In this document: positions 17,847 through 26,847 of the stretch, piece by piece
Layout of the letters: each line of letters opens with the position of its first letter
Numbering within the stretch: the stretch's first letter is position 1
NCBI GenBank assembly: GCA_937929945.1
Contig: CALFUK010000098.1
Location: forward strand, 1-34,442
DNA from: an uncultured Saprospiraceae bacterium
GTDB lineage: Bacteria > Bacteroidota > Bacteroidia > Chitinophagales > Saprospiraceae
Direction: 5' to 3'
DNA: 34,442 nucleotides
Program-made: the position numbers and the translations under genes
The notes under the pieces: generated by a model
Database searches by the model: none
What the model was told of the DNA's origin: nothing
What the model saw: only the letters and a program-made list of their open reading frames with translations

Positions 17847-19298
17847 TCACGTCTGGTCATAGATGATGTTCATCACCTTTTCTAATTGGGGTCTCATTTT
17901 TCGATTGGATAATTCGTAGCCGTTCACCATGATGCAGAAGCTGTGCCATCTCCCCGACTTAGACTTCATGTAGCCACTGTAGCTCATGATGCCTTCCATG
18001 GACCCGCTCTTGAGAAAGATACGCCCACGAAGGGGACTCTTTTTGAACAAGGATGCCACTGTGCCATCCACTCCGCCCTTAGGCAGATACGAACAGACTC
18101 TTTGCAGACCAAATTCTGCAGCAGTGGCTGACAGAAATCGAGCCATGAGTCTGGCCGTCATACGATTGCGAGCTGAGAGCCCGCTGCCATCATCCATCCG
18201 CAGACCCGAGATACTGATGTTATGATCAGTCAGGTACTTCTTTATAGCGGTGATGCCGGAGCTGCCACTCCCCTTCTTCTTATACTCATGGCCCATCGTT
18301 TTTAGGATCGCCTCGGCGTATAGGTTATCACTTTTATTATTGGTGTGATACACCAGTTTTCGCAGAGGAGGAGATTCGTAGTTTTGGATAATCGTTCTAC
18401 TGGTCTTACGCTGATTATATTCGTGTATGGTCCTGTAATCTTCAGAGGCAATCTTAACTTTATAGAGTCCCCGCTGCAGATAGTAAGCCATAAATAGTGG
18501 TGGATCAGGGATAGAGCCCTTAATGGAAAACTGGCCCGTCCCTGGAGGTATAGTGCCGACGATGCGCTTCGTATAATCATAGGGGCCACCAAAAATATAG
18601 GCATTATCACCAGATCCTGGAGGGCCTGATTCGACCTCGTTTTGCAGCTCTAATCCTGGAACATATGGCTGATAGCGCTGCAGCTTAGGGATCGTACCCT
18701 CTCTTGGCTGCTGGGCGAAGTAGATATGGTATAGATTATCATTCACATTGATGCCCCAAGCACCAGAGGCATAGTAGTTACCCAGGTCGTTCCACTGCCA
18801 TGAAGGAGAGATAGGAAAGCTATTGAATATCGACTCATCCGCAATGATATCTCCCGCGATGCAACTGATCCCGTAACGCTCAATGTCAGCGGCGAGTCTT
18901 TCACTCAGCTGCAACACGCCCTTATGACTACCCATCTTCTCAGAGCCGAAACTAGGGTCACCTGAGCCGATGAGATAGAGGTCACCTTCTAAGGTCCCAT
19001 CAGTAAATACTGACCCAGAATGAGCCAATGCAGTCTGATAACGAAAGTCATCTCCCAGATAGTGGATTGCAGACAGTGTCGTCAGTAGCTTCATGGATGA
19101 GGCTGGTATCAGTGATTTTTGATCTTGTAGTGCAGCGACGGACTTACCCGTTTTCACTTCTATGACAGATACACTGATGGAGCTGTGCTTCAGTATATCC
19201 TGCTGCGTAAATTCTTGTAGCGACGACTGCAGCCCTGTACTCTGCGCCATACAGTAGAGAGGGAGCATCACACACATCCAGATGATGCACTGCCTCAT
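17847..19298 (-). CDS. dacB: D-alanyl-D-alanine carboxypeptidase/endopeptidase (PBP4, peptidase S13)
   Basis: The 483-residue periplasmic enzyme trims or cleaves cross-links in peptidoglycan. A signal peptide (ending near YCMAQ) precedes the catalytic SxxK motif S67-S-M-K70 in IPASSMKLLTT. The second motif region is DDGSGLSARNRMT and the third is KSGSMEGIMSYSGYM, with KSG in place of the more usual KTG. The long insertion between motifs 1 and 2 is typical of class C PBP4. Its ATG overlaps the stop of the upstream desuccinylase-like gene (ATGA), so it is translationally coupled to the rimK operon. Confidence 0.95.
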   Translation of the reverse strand: MRQCIIWMCVMLPLYCMAQSTGLQSSLQEFTQQDILKHSSISVSVIEVKTGKSVAALQDQKSLIPASSMKLLTTLSAIHYLGDDFRYQTALAHSGSVFTDGTLEGDLYLIGSGDPSFGSEKMGSHKGVLQLSERLAADIERYGISCIAGDIIADESIFNSFPISPSWQWNDLGNYYASGAWGINVNDNLYHIYFAQQPREGTIPKLQRYQPYVPGLELQNEVESGPPGSGDNAYIFGGPYDYTKRIVGTIPPGTGQFSIKGSIPDPPLFMAYYLQRGLYKVKIASEDYRTIHEYNQRKTSRTIIQNYESPPLRKLVYHTNNKSDNLYAEAILKTMGHEYKKKGSGSSGITAIKKYLTDHNISISGLRMDDGSGLSARNRMTARLMARFLSATAAEFGLQRVCSYLPKGGVDGTVASLFKKSPLRGRIFLKSGSMEGIMSYSGYMKSKSGRWHSFCIMVNGYELSNRKMRPQLEKVMNIIYDQT

Positions 19299-20263
19299 AG
19301 GATGTCGGATTCGTAAGCTATATTAAATAGCGCGTCGCCTTGGCTGACCACCGAGGCATTGTTATGCCCAATGATGTAACCATCTCGATTAGAGAGTATT
19401 GTAAAAGAGCTGTTGCCTTGCACATCACTGACAATACCAAGGGGCTCACCCTTATGAACAAACACGCCGGACTGCCTCGACCAGGTGAAAAGTCCCGAAA
19501 ATGGTGCCCTGACCCAAGTTGTCTTTTTCAGATTGATCGTCCGACTGCCATAGTCAGGTGCATAGTCAATCATGCCCTCATGCTTCAGGACACGCAGCAG
19601 GCCGTTATAGCCTTTCTCAATGGAATATCCATCCAGACGCACAGACTCTCCACCCTCGTAGACGATGATCGGGATCTTCATATCCTTAGCTACCTTTCGC
19701 AGTGACTTCAGGATGTACGGCTTCTCGATCATAAATGGTGGAGCAAATGCCGCAGCTAATTCTCTTGCTTTACGATTCGTCTTGCCATACCTGATCTGTG
19801 GATAGTTATATCGGGAAGCGCCCCCCGTGTGAAAGTCGATGCCGAAGTCCACCATCGGGAGAATTTTCTTCGTCACCACTCGAGCGACTCTGGAGGCCAG
19901 CGAGCCAGTAGTCGTCCCCGGAAAACTGCGATTCACATCTTTACCATCTGGGACATCTCGGCTGAAATTAATAAATCCAAAAATATTCAATAGAGGAATT
20001 ACAATGACCGTCCCTTTGATCAGTGAGCCGTACACATCAGCCACTAATGTTCTCCTGACGATCTCGACCCCATTGATCTCATCTCCGTGTACACCAGCTA
20101 AAATCAGGACAGTAGGCCCTTTAAACATGCTTCGAAATACATGGACGACGATATCTATGCTTGTCCCTGAGGGTAGAGACCCGACAGGGATTTGCACGAC
20201 CTTATTCTCACCTGGGCTGATCTCTTCATTATTGATTTTAATTGTTTTCGTTTCCTTCTCCAT
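19295..20263 (-). CDS. Succinylglutamate desuccinylase/aspartoacylase family zinc hydrolase
   Basis: The 322-residue protein has the zinc-carboxypeptidase-like fold of the AstE/ASPA family: GVHGDEINGVEIVRR supplies the His and Glu ligands, DVNRSFPG follows, and GIDFHTGG supplies the third His. The C-terminal region ends in a small beta domain (VFVHKGEPLG... GYIIGHN) as in the M14-like YdjG/AstE subgroup. Such enzymes cleave N-acyl amino acids. It lies 26 bp after rimK and overlaps dacB by four bases. A RimK/desuccinylase pairing recurs in many bacteria and suggests removal or trimming of amino acid groups added by the ligase, but the substrate is unproven. Confidence 0.9.
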   Translation of the reverse strand: MEKETKTIKINNEEISPGENKVVQIPVGSLPSGTSIDIVVHVFRSMFKGPTVLILAGVHGDEINGVEIVRRTLVADVYGSLIKGTVIVIPLLNIFGFINFSRDVPDGKDVNRSFPGTTTGSLASRVARVVTKKILPMVDFGIDFHTGGASRYNYPQIRYGKTNRKARELAAAFAPPFMIEKPYILKSLRKVAKDMKIPIIVYEGGESVRLDGYSIEKGYNGLLRVLKHEGMIDYAPDYGSRTINLKKTTWVRAPFSGLFTWSRQSGVFVHKGEPLGIVSDVQGNSSFTILSNRDGYIIGHNNASVVSQGDALFNIAYESDIL

Positions 20264-20289
20264 CTGGCTTAGCCGTGTTTAGCTCAAAG

Positions 20290-21171
20290 TTAATGTTGTG
20301 CAGCATTTCTTTCTACAAGCTGAACGATCCTTCCAGCTACATCAAGTCCTGTTGTCGTCTCTATCCCCTCTAACCCTGGAGAGGCATTGACCTCCAGCAC
20401 CAGTGGTCCTCTCGATGATCGCAATAGGTCTACGCCTGCGACTTCCAGCCCTAATAACTGGGTCGCTCTGAGTGCCACGTCTATTTCTTCCTTCGTCGGT
20501 GATATCGCATAGGAAGTCGCTCCTCGATGCAGGTTAGACCTAAATTCGCCCTCCTGCGCTTGCCTCACCATCGCCGCAATGACTTTATTGCCGATCACAA
20601 TCAATCTCACGTCAGCACCATCAGCCTCTTTGATAAATTCTTGTGTTAGAGCTCTTTGTTTCACCTTTTGAAATGCCTCTAAGACTGATTCGGCATTCTG
20701 ATCAGATTCACTCAGTACGACACCGAGGCCGTGTGTACCGCTCACCAGCTTTATGACCTTACGTTCACCTTCTATATGGGTGAGCATCGGTCTGATCATA
20801 GTGCTGTTATTAATCACCAGTGACAAGGGTACACCTATGTCTTTCTGAGCCAAGTACTGCAGACAGCTCAGCTTGTCTCTGGCCTTAAGGAGCGAATCAG
20901 AGTTAAGACAGGTATAGATACCCATCGCCTCAAACTGTCTGATGATCGCCGCACCATAGCTGGTCGCTGAGGAGCCGATGCGCGGTATCACAGCATCTAC
21001 ATCTTCGATGAGCTCATTATAATAATATAGCTCCAGCTTATTGCGCCTGATCACCAGATCACAAAGTAAGTGATCGATCACTCTGACTGAGTGACCGCGT
21101 CTCATCGCAGCATTGACGATACTATTCGTGCTGTATAAAGCTGGATTCCGGGAAAGAATGACAATATTCAT
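20290..21171 (-). CDS. rimK: RimK-family ATP-grasp ligase
   Basis: The 293-residue product begins MNIVILSRNPALYSTNSIV, the standard RimK N-terminus, which decides the start; the frame is open 32 codons further upstream without an ATG at its beginning. ATP-grasp features are visible: ARDKLSCLQYLA, the KLVSGTHGLGVVL loop, TQEFIKEADGADVRLIVIG, and the metal-binding end GPLVLEVNASPGLEGIETTTG. RimK in E. coli adds glutamates to the C-terminus of ribosomal protein S6; related enzymes add Glu or other amino acids to other acceptors. It leads an operon with a desuccinylase-like enzyme and dacB. No S6 gene is nearby. Confidence 0.92.
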   Translation of the reverse strand: MNIVILSRNPALYSTNSIVNAAMRRGHSVRVIDHLLCDLVIRRNKLELYYYNELIEDVDAVIPRIGSSATSYGAAIIRQFEAMGIYTCLNSDSLLKARDKLSCLQYLAQKDIGVPLSLVINNSTMIRPMLTHIEGERKVIKLVSGTHGLGVVLSESDQNAESVLEAFQKVKQRALTQEFIKEADGADVRLIVIGNKVIAAMVRQAQEGEFRSNLHRGATSYAISPTKEEIDVALRATQLLGLEVAGVDLLRSSRGPLVLEVNASPGLEGIETTTGLDVAGRIVQLVERNAAQH

Positions 21172-21502
21172 CGGATAATCTTTAAAGTCTGCTGGTATAT
21201 AAGATGCAATTAATAAGCCAAGAACTACAAATCCATAGAAGCGCTGAGCTGATGGCATCTGACTCAATATAAACTATGAGTAAGACTAAATGAAGAAGCT
21301 AGGAAGTCATCTATCTTAAGTTACTGCATCCAGACGTAGAATAGTCAAAAAAGTATGAGATTCAAATCAGAATTTAGTGTCATTCTTTCTGAGATGGTGT
21401 CAATTTCATGCTCTGAAAGCTGCATCAAAAATACCCGTGTAACACGATAATAGCGTATGATATTTTAAATTCTCTATCTTCATCACTTAAGCTGGCTGTG
21501 CT
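21172..21502. other. 331 bp divergent intergenic region (rimK / MFS transporter)
   Basis: The spacer separates the minus-strand rimK operon from the plus-strand transporter, so both promoters should be here. On the minus strand a perfect -7 match TATTTTTG lies at 21426-21433, without a clear -33 box; it would give rimK a leader of about 250 bases. No convincing plus-strand element, RNA gene or small ORF was recognised. Confidence 0.4.
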
Positions 21503-22813
21503 ATGAAGATTAAGGTGAATGATAAGCGGACAATTACTGGATGGGCATTTTTTGACTGGGCTAATTCTGCCTACTCACTGGTTATTTCCACAGCCATATT
21601 CCCGATCTACTTTATAGCCGTCACGAATGACAATGTAAATGTTCTCGGTCAGTCAGTATCTAATAGTGCACTGTATTCCTTTTTAGTCTCAGCGGCATTT
21701 GTCATCGTCGCGCTTTTCTCTCCTCTGTTAGGAGGCATAGCAGACTATGGAGATAAGCGCCGCTTCTTTATGCGCCTGTTTTCTACTGTGGGGGCGATTG
21801 CTTGTGTTTTTCTATTTTTCTTCAAAGATCATTTTGACATCCTCTTGGGCTCCATTGCTTTTGGTGTGGCGACTATAGGCCATGCAGCTAGTATCATCTT
21901 CTATGATGCCTACCTGCCAGAGATAGCCACACCTGATCAGTATGATCGGGTCAGTGCCAAGGGTTTTGCCTTTGGCTACATCGGCAGTGTGATCCTGTTA
22001 CTCTTTATCATATTCATGAGCCTCAATCCAGAGGTCTTTCACATCCCCTTAGAGTCCAGCTTACCCTATCGCATTGGCTTTATACTGGTGGGTGTCTGGT
22101 GGTTTGGATTTTCTCAGCTCACATTTATGCGGCTACCCCGCAGTAAGATGAAAGGCTTCGAGAAGGGCATCATGAGTAAGGGCTATAAGGAGATTAAGAA
22201 TGTGTGGAAAGAACTAAAAACGAAACATAACATCCTCCGATTTCTTTTGGCTTTTTTCTTTTATTCTGCTGGGGTACAGACTGTGATCTATTTAGCAACA
22301 GTATTTGCGGAGAAAGAACTGGCCTTTGAGTCTGCGGAGCTGATATCCATCGTCCTCTTGCTGCAGTTAGTAGCCATCGTCGGTGCTTATTTTTTCGCCT
22401 GGCTGTCTAAGAAGAGGGGGAATAAGCAGGCACTACTGGTGAGTATATCCATCTGGTTTTTCATCTGCCTATCTGCCTATTTTGTGGATAGTAAGGTCTT
22501 ATTTTATGGTATAGCTGCCTTGGTCGGTATGGTCTTAGGGGGTATACAGTCCTTGTCTCGATCCACTTACAGCAAGCTACTCGATGACGATGAGGAGGAG
22601 CTGACTTCCTACTTCTCATTTTATGATGTACTGTACTATATGAGTGTGGTCTTTGGCACCTTCGCGTTCGGTATCGTGGACCAGCTGACAGAGAATATCA
22701 GGTACAGCGTCTTGGTCCTTGCTTTCTTCTTTGTGATCGGTTTTCTGATTTTAGTCAAGCTCGACATGACATTTCCTAAAGAAGAAGCTGTCTCACGTCA
22801 GTCTACTTCATGA
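21503..22813 (+). CDS. MFS transporter, UMF1/Atg22-like family
   Basis: The 436-residue protein is strongly hydrophobic, with about twelve predicted membrane segments. The N-terminus TGWAFFDWANSAYSLVI is the hallmark of the UMF1 (unknown major facilitator 1) family, related to the yeast vacuolar amino acid effluxer Atg22. An MFS cytoplasmic-loop motif is seen in GGIADYGDKRRF. Late conserved features include GGIQSLSRSTYSKLL. The substrate is unknown; amino acid or small metabolite export is only inference from Atg22. It overlaps the convergent DUF1801 gene by 11 bp at the 3' end. Confidence 0.92.
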   Translation: MKIKVNDKRTITGWAFFDWANSAYSLVISTAIFPIYFIAVTNDNVNVLGQSVSNSALYSFLVSAAFVIVALFSPLLGGIADYGDKRRFFMRLFSTVGAIACVFLFFFKDHFDILLGSIAFGVATIGHAASIIFYDAYLPEIATPDQYDRVSAKGFAFGYIGSVILLLFIIFMSLNPEVFHIPLESSLPYRIGFILVGVWWFGFSQLTFMRLPRSKMKGFEKGIMSKGYKEIKNVWKELKTKHNILRFLLAFFFYSAGVQTVIYLATVFAEKELAFESAELISIVLLLQLVAIVGAYFFAWLSKKRGNKQALLVSISIWFFICLSAYFVDSKVLFYGIAALVGMVLGGIQSLSRSTYSKLLDDDEEELTSYFSFYDVLYYMSVVFGTFAFGIVDQLTENIRYSVLVLAFFFVIGFLILVKLDMTFPKEEAVSRQSTS

Positions 22814-23246
22814 TGGCTGATTCATATGTATCGATCCAGTCCTGCACAGTCATCTTAGTCATTAATTGTCCAATCAGATCATATGGGATATCATCCAGGC
22901 GCTTCAGTCTGATGCAGCTCTTACCCATGTCCAGCTTATATTTAGCAGCCTCTGCATAGCTCTCGACAAACCAGTCCTTCAGCTCAGGCGTGGCGTACAG
23001 GCCCATATGATAAAGACCAATAAAGTTTTTCTGATTGGCGATATTCGCAAATGGTAGAGGCAGTGCAGTATTACAGTGATATCCATTAGGGTATATCGAG
23101 TGAGGTACTACATAGCCTAGCATCCCATAATTCATCTCTTCCTTGAAGCCTTTGGGGAGATTCTTCTTGATGATAGCCCGCAGCTTTTTGAATGGGCCCA
23201 GCCTTTCTTGTGGCAGAGCAGCTATGTATTCTTTGATGCTTGTCAT
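22803..23246 (-). CDS. DUF1801 (YdhG-like) domain protein
   Basis: The 147-residue product has the YdhG/DUF1801 pattern: TSIKEYIAALPQERLGPFKKLR at the start, then LPKGFKEEMNYGMLGYVVP, IGLYHMGLY and MGKSCIRLKRLDDIPYDLI. The family has a TBP-like alpha/beta fold; some members such as Bacillus Fra are proposed iron chaperones, but most are uncharacterised. The ATG at 23244-23246 begins at the domain edge; an upstream extension to 23321 lacks conservation and is not used. It is soluble, with no signal peptide. Function is unknown. Confidence 0.88.
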   Translation of the reverse strand: MTSIKEYIAALPQERLGPFKKLRAIIKKNLPKGFKEEMNYGMLGYVVPHSIYPNGYHCNTALPLPFANIANQKNFIGLYHMGLYATPELKDWFVESYAEAAKYKLDMGKSCIRLKRLDDIPYDLIGQLMTKMTVQDWIDTYESAIMK

Positions 23247-23483
23247 AGTATCTGAATTAAATGTCTTAAAATAAAGATTCTCTCCAATATCTACGAATAT
23301 AAAGGCCGCATATCTAAACATAAAGGCCGTAGAAATGCGTTACATCCATATCAAGAATCAAAATGAACTTCGATAACTGATGTCCTATATGAAACGTCTA
23401 TGACGTAGATAGTTAAGACACCCAAGTGGATGATTGAACTTAGTTGTTTGCTGATTGGCATTTCGCCCTGAAATTTTAAACAT

Positions 23484-25118
23484 ATGAAATTAGCTCTTAC
23501 ATTTCTTTTCACGATAAGCCTTTCATGGTCATTCGCACAGACTAAAGAGACTCACACCATGAGCTTTATCGTCCAGATCGGGGCTGACCAGCAGAGCTCA
23601 CTTAAGCAAGACCTCAGCCAGTCCATGAATCTGAAAGAAGAGGATATCTTGCTGAAGCGCATATTTGAAGATGACATCTTCAGTCTGGAGATTCGCGCTC
23701 CTCAAGGCATGAAAAAAAACACCATCGAACATAGGCTACATGCAAACTCAAAAATCAGGCAATTTCAATCGAACCTAAAGTCAGAATGGAGACGAGAACC
23801 CAATGATCCAGAATTTAGCATACAGAACAATCTGAAACTCATTGGTCTGGATGAAGCCTGGAATTTCACCACGGGTGGTCTATCGCCATCTGGCCATGAG
23901 ATTGTCGTGGCTGTCGTGGATGATGGATTTGATATCAATCATGAAGACATCAACGGAAGTATCTGGGTAAATAAAGCTGAGATACCAGACAACCAAATCG
24001 ATGATGATGACAATGGCTACATCGACGATGTGATCGGCATCAATACGCGCAGCAGCAATAGCGGCATCCACGAGCTGAAATCGCATGGCACCTCTGTCAT
24101 GGGAATCGTCGGCGCCAAAGGTGATAATAACATCGGCATCGCTGGCGTCATGTGGGATGTAAAGATCTTATTGATCAGTAATATCCAATTCGCTGATGAC
24201 ATCATAGAAGGCTTTGACTATGTGCGAGAGCAGCGTCAGAGATTCAACGAATCAGGCGGGAGAGAAGGCGCCTATATCGTAGCCAATAATTATTCTGGCG
24301 GTATATCAGAAGCATTCGAAGAAGACCAGCCGATACTCTGCGACATCATCAATCGACTCGGAGACCAAGGCATCCTGACAGTCGTCTCTGCACCTAATAA
24401 GGATGTAGACATCGACGTCGTCGGCGATCTGCCTGCTGACTGCTCAAGCGAGTATTTGATCGTGGTGACCAATACCACTGTGGCAGAAGATGAAAAATTC
24501 TCAAGCAGTGGATTTGGGAGTCGGAATGTGGATTTAGGAGCGCCAGGTAGAGGTGTGACCTCTATCCGACCAGATAATGCTTATGAGCCATTTGGCGGAA
24601 CATCAGCTGCTGCACCTCACGTATCAGGTGCAGTCTCTCTCATGTACAGTCTTCCGTGCGAATTCATAGACAGCTTATCCATAGCGGATCCGGCAAGCGC
24701 TTCGCTTTTCATCAAGGACTTGATCCTGTCTAATACTGATCAGAAAAGCAGTCTTTCAGGTGTCACGACCACGGGAGGCAGACTGAATGTGATCAACCCT
24801 ATCATGGCTGCCAGGGACCTGTGCTTTGAGATACCAGAAGACATGCTTATTAAAGTCACGCCCAATCCACTTCTCAAAGGTCAGCCTGTAGATATCGAGC
24901 TGGAGACTCCATTTTTAGATCAACACACCTTGTCCATTTACTCGATGGCGGGTGACCTGATTTACACGGAGACACTGGACGCTCCCATCTCAGGTAAGGC
25001 CAGTATACGTGTGCCAGAACATCTACTCAACACCCATGAAGGCCTCTTCAACATCATAGTCAATACGGATGAACAGACAGCTACCTCCAGGTTAGTGATT
25101 ACAGGTATTTCACGCTAA
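23484..25118 (+). CDS. Secreted S8 subtilisin-like peptidase with T9SS sorting domain
   Basis: The 544-residue product has a signal peptide (ending WSFAQ), a propeptide-like region (about 20-105), a subtilase domain (about 108-445) and a C-terminal Por-type sorting domain (about 452-544: IKVTPNPLLKGQ, LSIYSMAGDLIY, EGLFNIIV). The triad is D146 in AVVDDGFDINH, H201 in SHGTSVMGIVG and S374 in GGTSAAAPHVSG. The oxyanion Asn is N305 in VSAPNKD, where AGN is usual. A calcium-loop-like acidic run (QIDDDDNGYIDDV) is typical of Bacteroidota subtilases. It is predicted to be exported by Sec, moved across the outer membrane by type IX secretion and attached to the surface or released. DoxX follows 49 bp downstream. 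Confidence 0.95.
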   Translation: MKLALTFLFTISLSWSFAQTKETHTMSFIVQIGADQQSSLKQDLSQSMNLKEEDILLKRIFEDDIFSLEIRAPQGMKKNTIEHRLHANSKIRQFQSNLKSEWRREPNDPEFSIQNNLKLIGLDEAWNFTTGGLSPSGHEIVVAVVDDGFDINHEDINGSIWVNKAEIPDNQIDDDDNGYIDDVIGINTRSSNSGIHELKSHGTSVMGIVGAKGDNNIGIAGVMWDVKILLISNIQFADDIIEGFDYVREQRQRFNESGGREGAYIVANNYSGGISEAFEEDQPILCDIINRLGDQGILTVVSAPNKDVDIDVVGDLPADCSSEYLIVVTNTTVAEDEKFSSSGFGSRNVDLGAPGRGVTSIRPDNAYEPFGGTSAAAPHVSGAVSLMYSLPCEFIDSLSIADPASASLFIKDLILSNTDQKSSLSGVTTTGGRLNVINPIMAARDLCFEIPEDMLIKVTPNPLLKGQPVDIELETPFLDQHTLSIYSMAGDLIYTETLDAPISGKASIRVPEHLLNTHEGLFNIIVNTDEQTATSRLVITGISR

Positions 25119-25167
25119 ATACCATCATCTTTTTATTACATTAGAGATACGCAAAACCTTATTTCCA

Positions 25168-25584
25168 ATGATAAAAAAAATGATGACCAGTCATATCAGC
25201 GAAAATCAAGCTGATATAGCAGCCTTGGTCCTGAGACTGATCGGTGGAGGCTTCATGCTCACACACGGATTACCTAAACTAAAAAAGATGCTTGCAGGGG
25301 ATTTTGGATTCGCTGATCCCATCGGCATCGGTGCGAGTGCATCGCTGATACTCACGGTGATGGCAGAGTTCGGTGGAGCACTGCTCATCTTAATTGGCCT
25401 CGGCACCAGAATTATGAGTATACCGCTGATGTTTACCATGCTAGTTGCCGCATTCATCGTACACGGTGCAGATCCGTTTGGCAAAAAAGAATTTGCTTTA
25501 TTGTACTTTGTCATATATCTCGCCCTCTTCTTCTTGGGCAGTGGGAAGTACTCTGTAGATCAGGCTATTTCTAAGCGATCTTAG
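25168..25584 (+). CDS. DoxX family membrane protein
   Basis: This 138-residue protein has about four membrane segments. DoxX features are LVLRLIGGGFMLTHGLPKLKKML at the first segment, FGGALLILIGLGTRI in the second, and HGADPFGKKEFALLYFVIYLALFFLGSGKYSVD at the end. Bacterial DoxX proteins are linked to quinone or redox stress functions in a few species, but the role is generally unsettled. It lies between the subtilase and the cyclase-family gene, and only one base separates its stop from the next ATG, so these two are probably co-translated. Confidence 0.92.
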   Translation: MIKKMMTSHISENQADIAALVLRLIGGGFMLTHGLPKLKKMLAGDFGFADPIGIGASASLILTVMAEFGGALLILIGLGTRIMSIPLMFTMLVAAFIVHGADPFGKKEFALLYFVIYLALFFLGSGKYSVDQAISKRS

Positions 25585-25585
25585 G

Positions 25586-26350
25586 ATGAAGATCATAGAT
25601 CTATCTAAGCCCATCCAGTACAACGCAGGTGATCCTAAATTCATGAAAGTCAGGATCAAACATAAGGTCCACAAGAAAGCCAGACTACTGCTTCGTCTCT
25701 TCGGCCTGCCTTCGAGATTATTTCCAAAAGGATTCGACGGCTGGGCAGATGACACCATCAAGCACATGGGAGTGCACTCCACTACACACATAGATGCTCC
25801 TTGGCACTACGGACCCACCTGCGAGGGTAAGCCTGCTAAGACCATAGACGAGATACCACTGGACTGGTGCTATGGCGAAGGCATCGTCATTGATATGAAG
25901 CATAAGAAAGACTATGATCCCATCACACGGGCTGACATCCAGCTATATCTGACTAAACACAAGCTTAGCATACAGCCGAAGATGATTATTCTCATCAAGA
26001 CGGGTCGGGATGAACACATGGGTACGAAGCGCTTCTTCACCCATGGGACAGGCATGAGTGCTGAGGCCACAGAGTGGCTGATCGATCAAGGAATAAAAGT
26101 CATGGGTATCGATCAGTGGGGCTGGGACCTGCCACTCCCTTATCAAATCAAACAGGCTAAAGAAAATAATGATGACACACTATTCTGGGAAGCCCACCTC
26201 GTCGGGACACGCAAAGAATATTGTCATATCGAACAACTGACTAACTTAGATGCGCTACCTATATCAGGCTTCAAGGTCTGTGTCTTTCCATTGAAAATAG
26301 TCGGAGGCTCTGCAGCGCCTGCCAGAGTCGTCGCTATGGTGGAGGAGTGA
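25586..26350 (+). CDS. Cyclase family metal-dependent hydrolase (kynurenine formamidase-like)
   Basis: The 254-residue protein contains the family metal-binding motif HxxxHxDxxxH as H64-S-T-T-H68-I-D70-A-P-W-H74. The N-terminus IIDLSKPIQYNAGDP matches the usual DLS.P....D.p start, and VMGIDQWGWD and GSAAPARVVAMV fit the later core. Family members include arylformamidases and isatin hydrolases. The insertion after residue 25 (KHKVHKKARLLLRL) is not typical of the short KynB form, so the substrate should not be called. It follows doxX with a one-base gap. Cytoplasmic. Confidence 0.9.
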   Translation: MKIIDLSKPIQYNAGDPKFMKVRIKHKVHKKARLLLRLFGLPSRLFPKGFDGWADDTIKHMGVHSTTHIDAPWHYGPTCEGKPAKTIDEIPLDWCYGEGIVIDMKHKKDYDPITRADIQLYLTKHKLSIQPKMIILIKTGRDEHMGTKRFFTHGTGMSAEATEWLIDQGIKVMGIDQWGWDLPLPYQIKQAKENNDDTLFWEAHLVGTRKEYCHIEQLTNLDALPISGFKVCVFPLKIVGGSAAPARVVAMVEE

Positions 26351-26353
26351 TAT

Positions 26354-26785
26354 TTAGTCCAGAAGCTCTCGCATATTCAGAAGCAAGGCTTTAGCTGTCG
26401 TGCTAGCATTCTTACTTTCTATCTCATCGCGATGGACTAATAGGTCAGTGAATCTCCTCTTCATGCCCTCGTGGTCAATTGACACTGACGCCATCGTCCA
26501 TCGACCGAATCCTCGTGAACTGATCTGTCCTTCCCAGATGATACTCATTTGACTGTGCCTTCTGTCATTAGATATATTATAGGCTAGCTGCTTCACCTCA
26601 CTCTTACCACCTTCGATGACTTGGATGAAAGTCCTGTCGTGATAGACTAGGCATCCGGTGATGCCATGTTTCTTATTATTTATGGATGCTGCTGCAATCA
26701 ACGACTTTAATTCCTGTAATTCCAGGTCAGAATTAGCTAAACTTTGATATATAATCTCGTATAAAGATTCTGTGTCTGGTGCCAT
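26354..26785 (-). CDS. Short BLUF-domain blue-light sensor
   Basis: The 143-residue protein is a stand-alone BLUF (FAD-binding blue-light) domain with a short helical tail and no effector domain. All photocycle residues known from AppA are present with a constant offset of eight: Y13 (AppA Y21, in EIIYQS), N37 (N45, in NNKKHGITG), Q55 (Q63, in FIQVIEGG), W96 (W104) and M98 (M106) in GRWTMA. The start at 26785 places the domain right at the N-terminus. It converges on the cyclase-family gene with a 3 bp gap and is divergent from a possible small ORF. Short BLUF proteins act through partner proteins; none is identifiable here. Confidence 0.93.
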   Translation of the reverse strand: MAPDTESLYEIIYQSLANSDLELQELKSLIAAASINNKKHGITGCLVYHDRTFIQVIEGGKSEVKQLAYNISNDRRHSQMSIIWEGQISSRGFGRWTMASVSIDHEGMKRRFTDLLVHRDEIESKNASTTAKALLLNMRELLD

Positions 26786-26847
26786 AAAAGAAACTATTTT
26801 ATGAACTTTAAAAATAGTGATTTCTGATGTGACACTCCAATAATTAT

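Noticed and set aside
21172-21267. N-terminal membrane extension of RimK (32 residues, hydrophobic)
   Set aside because: The extension starts at TTG with no family conservation, whereas MNIVILSRNP at 21171 is the standard RimK start.
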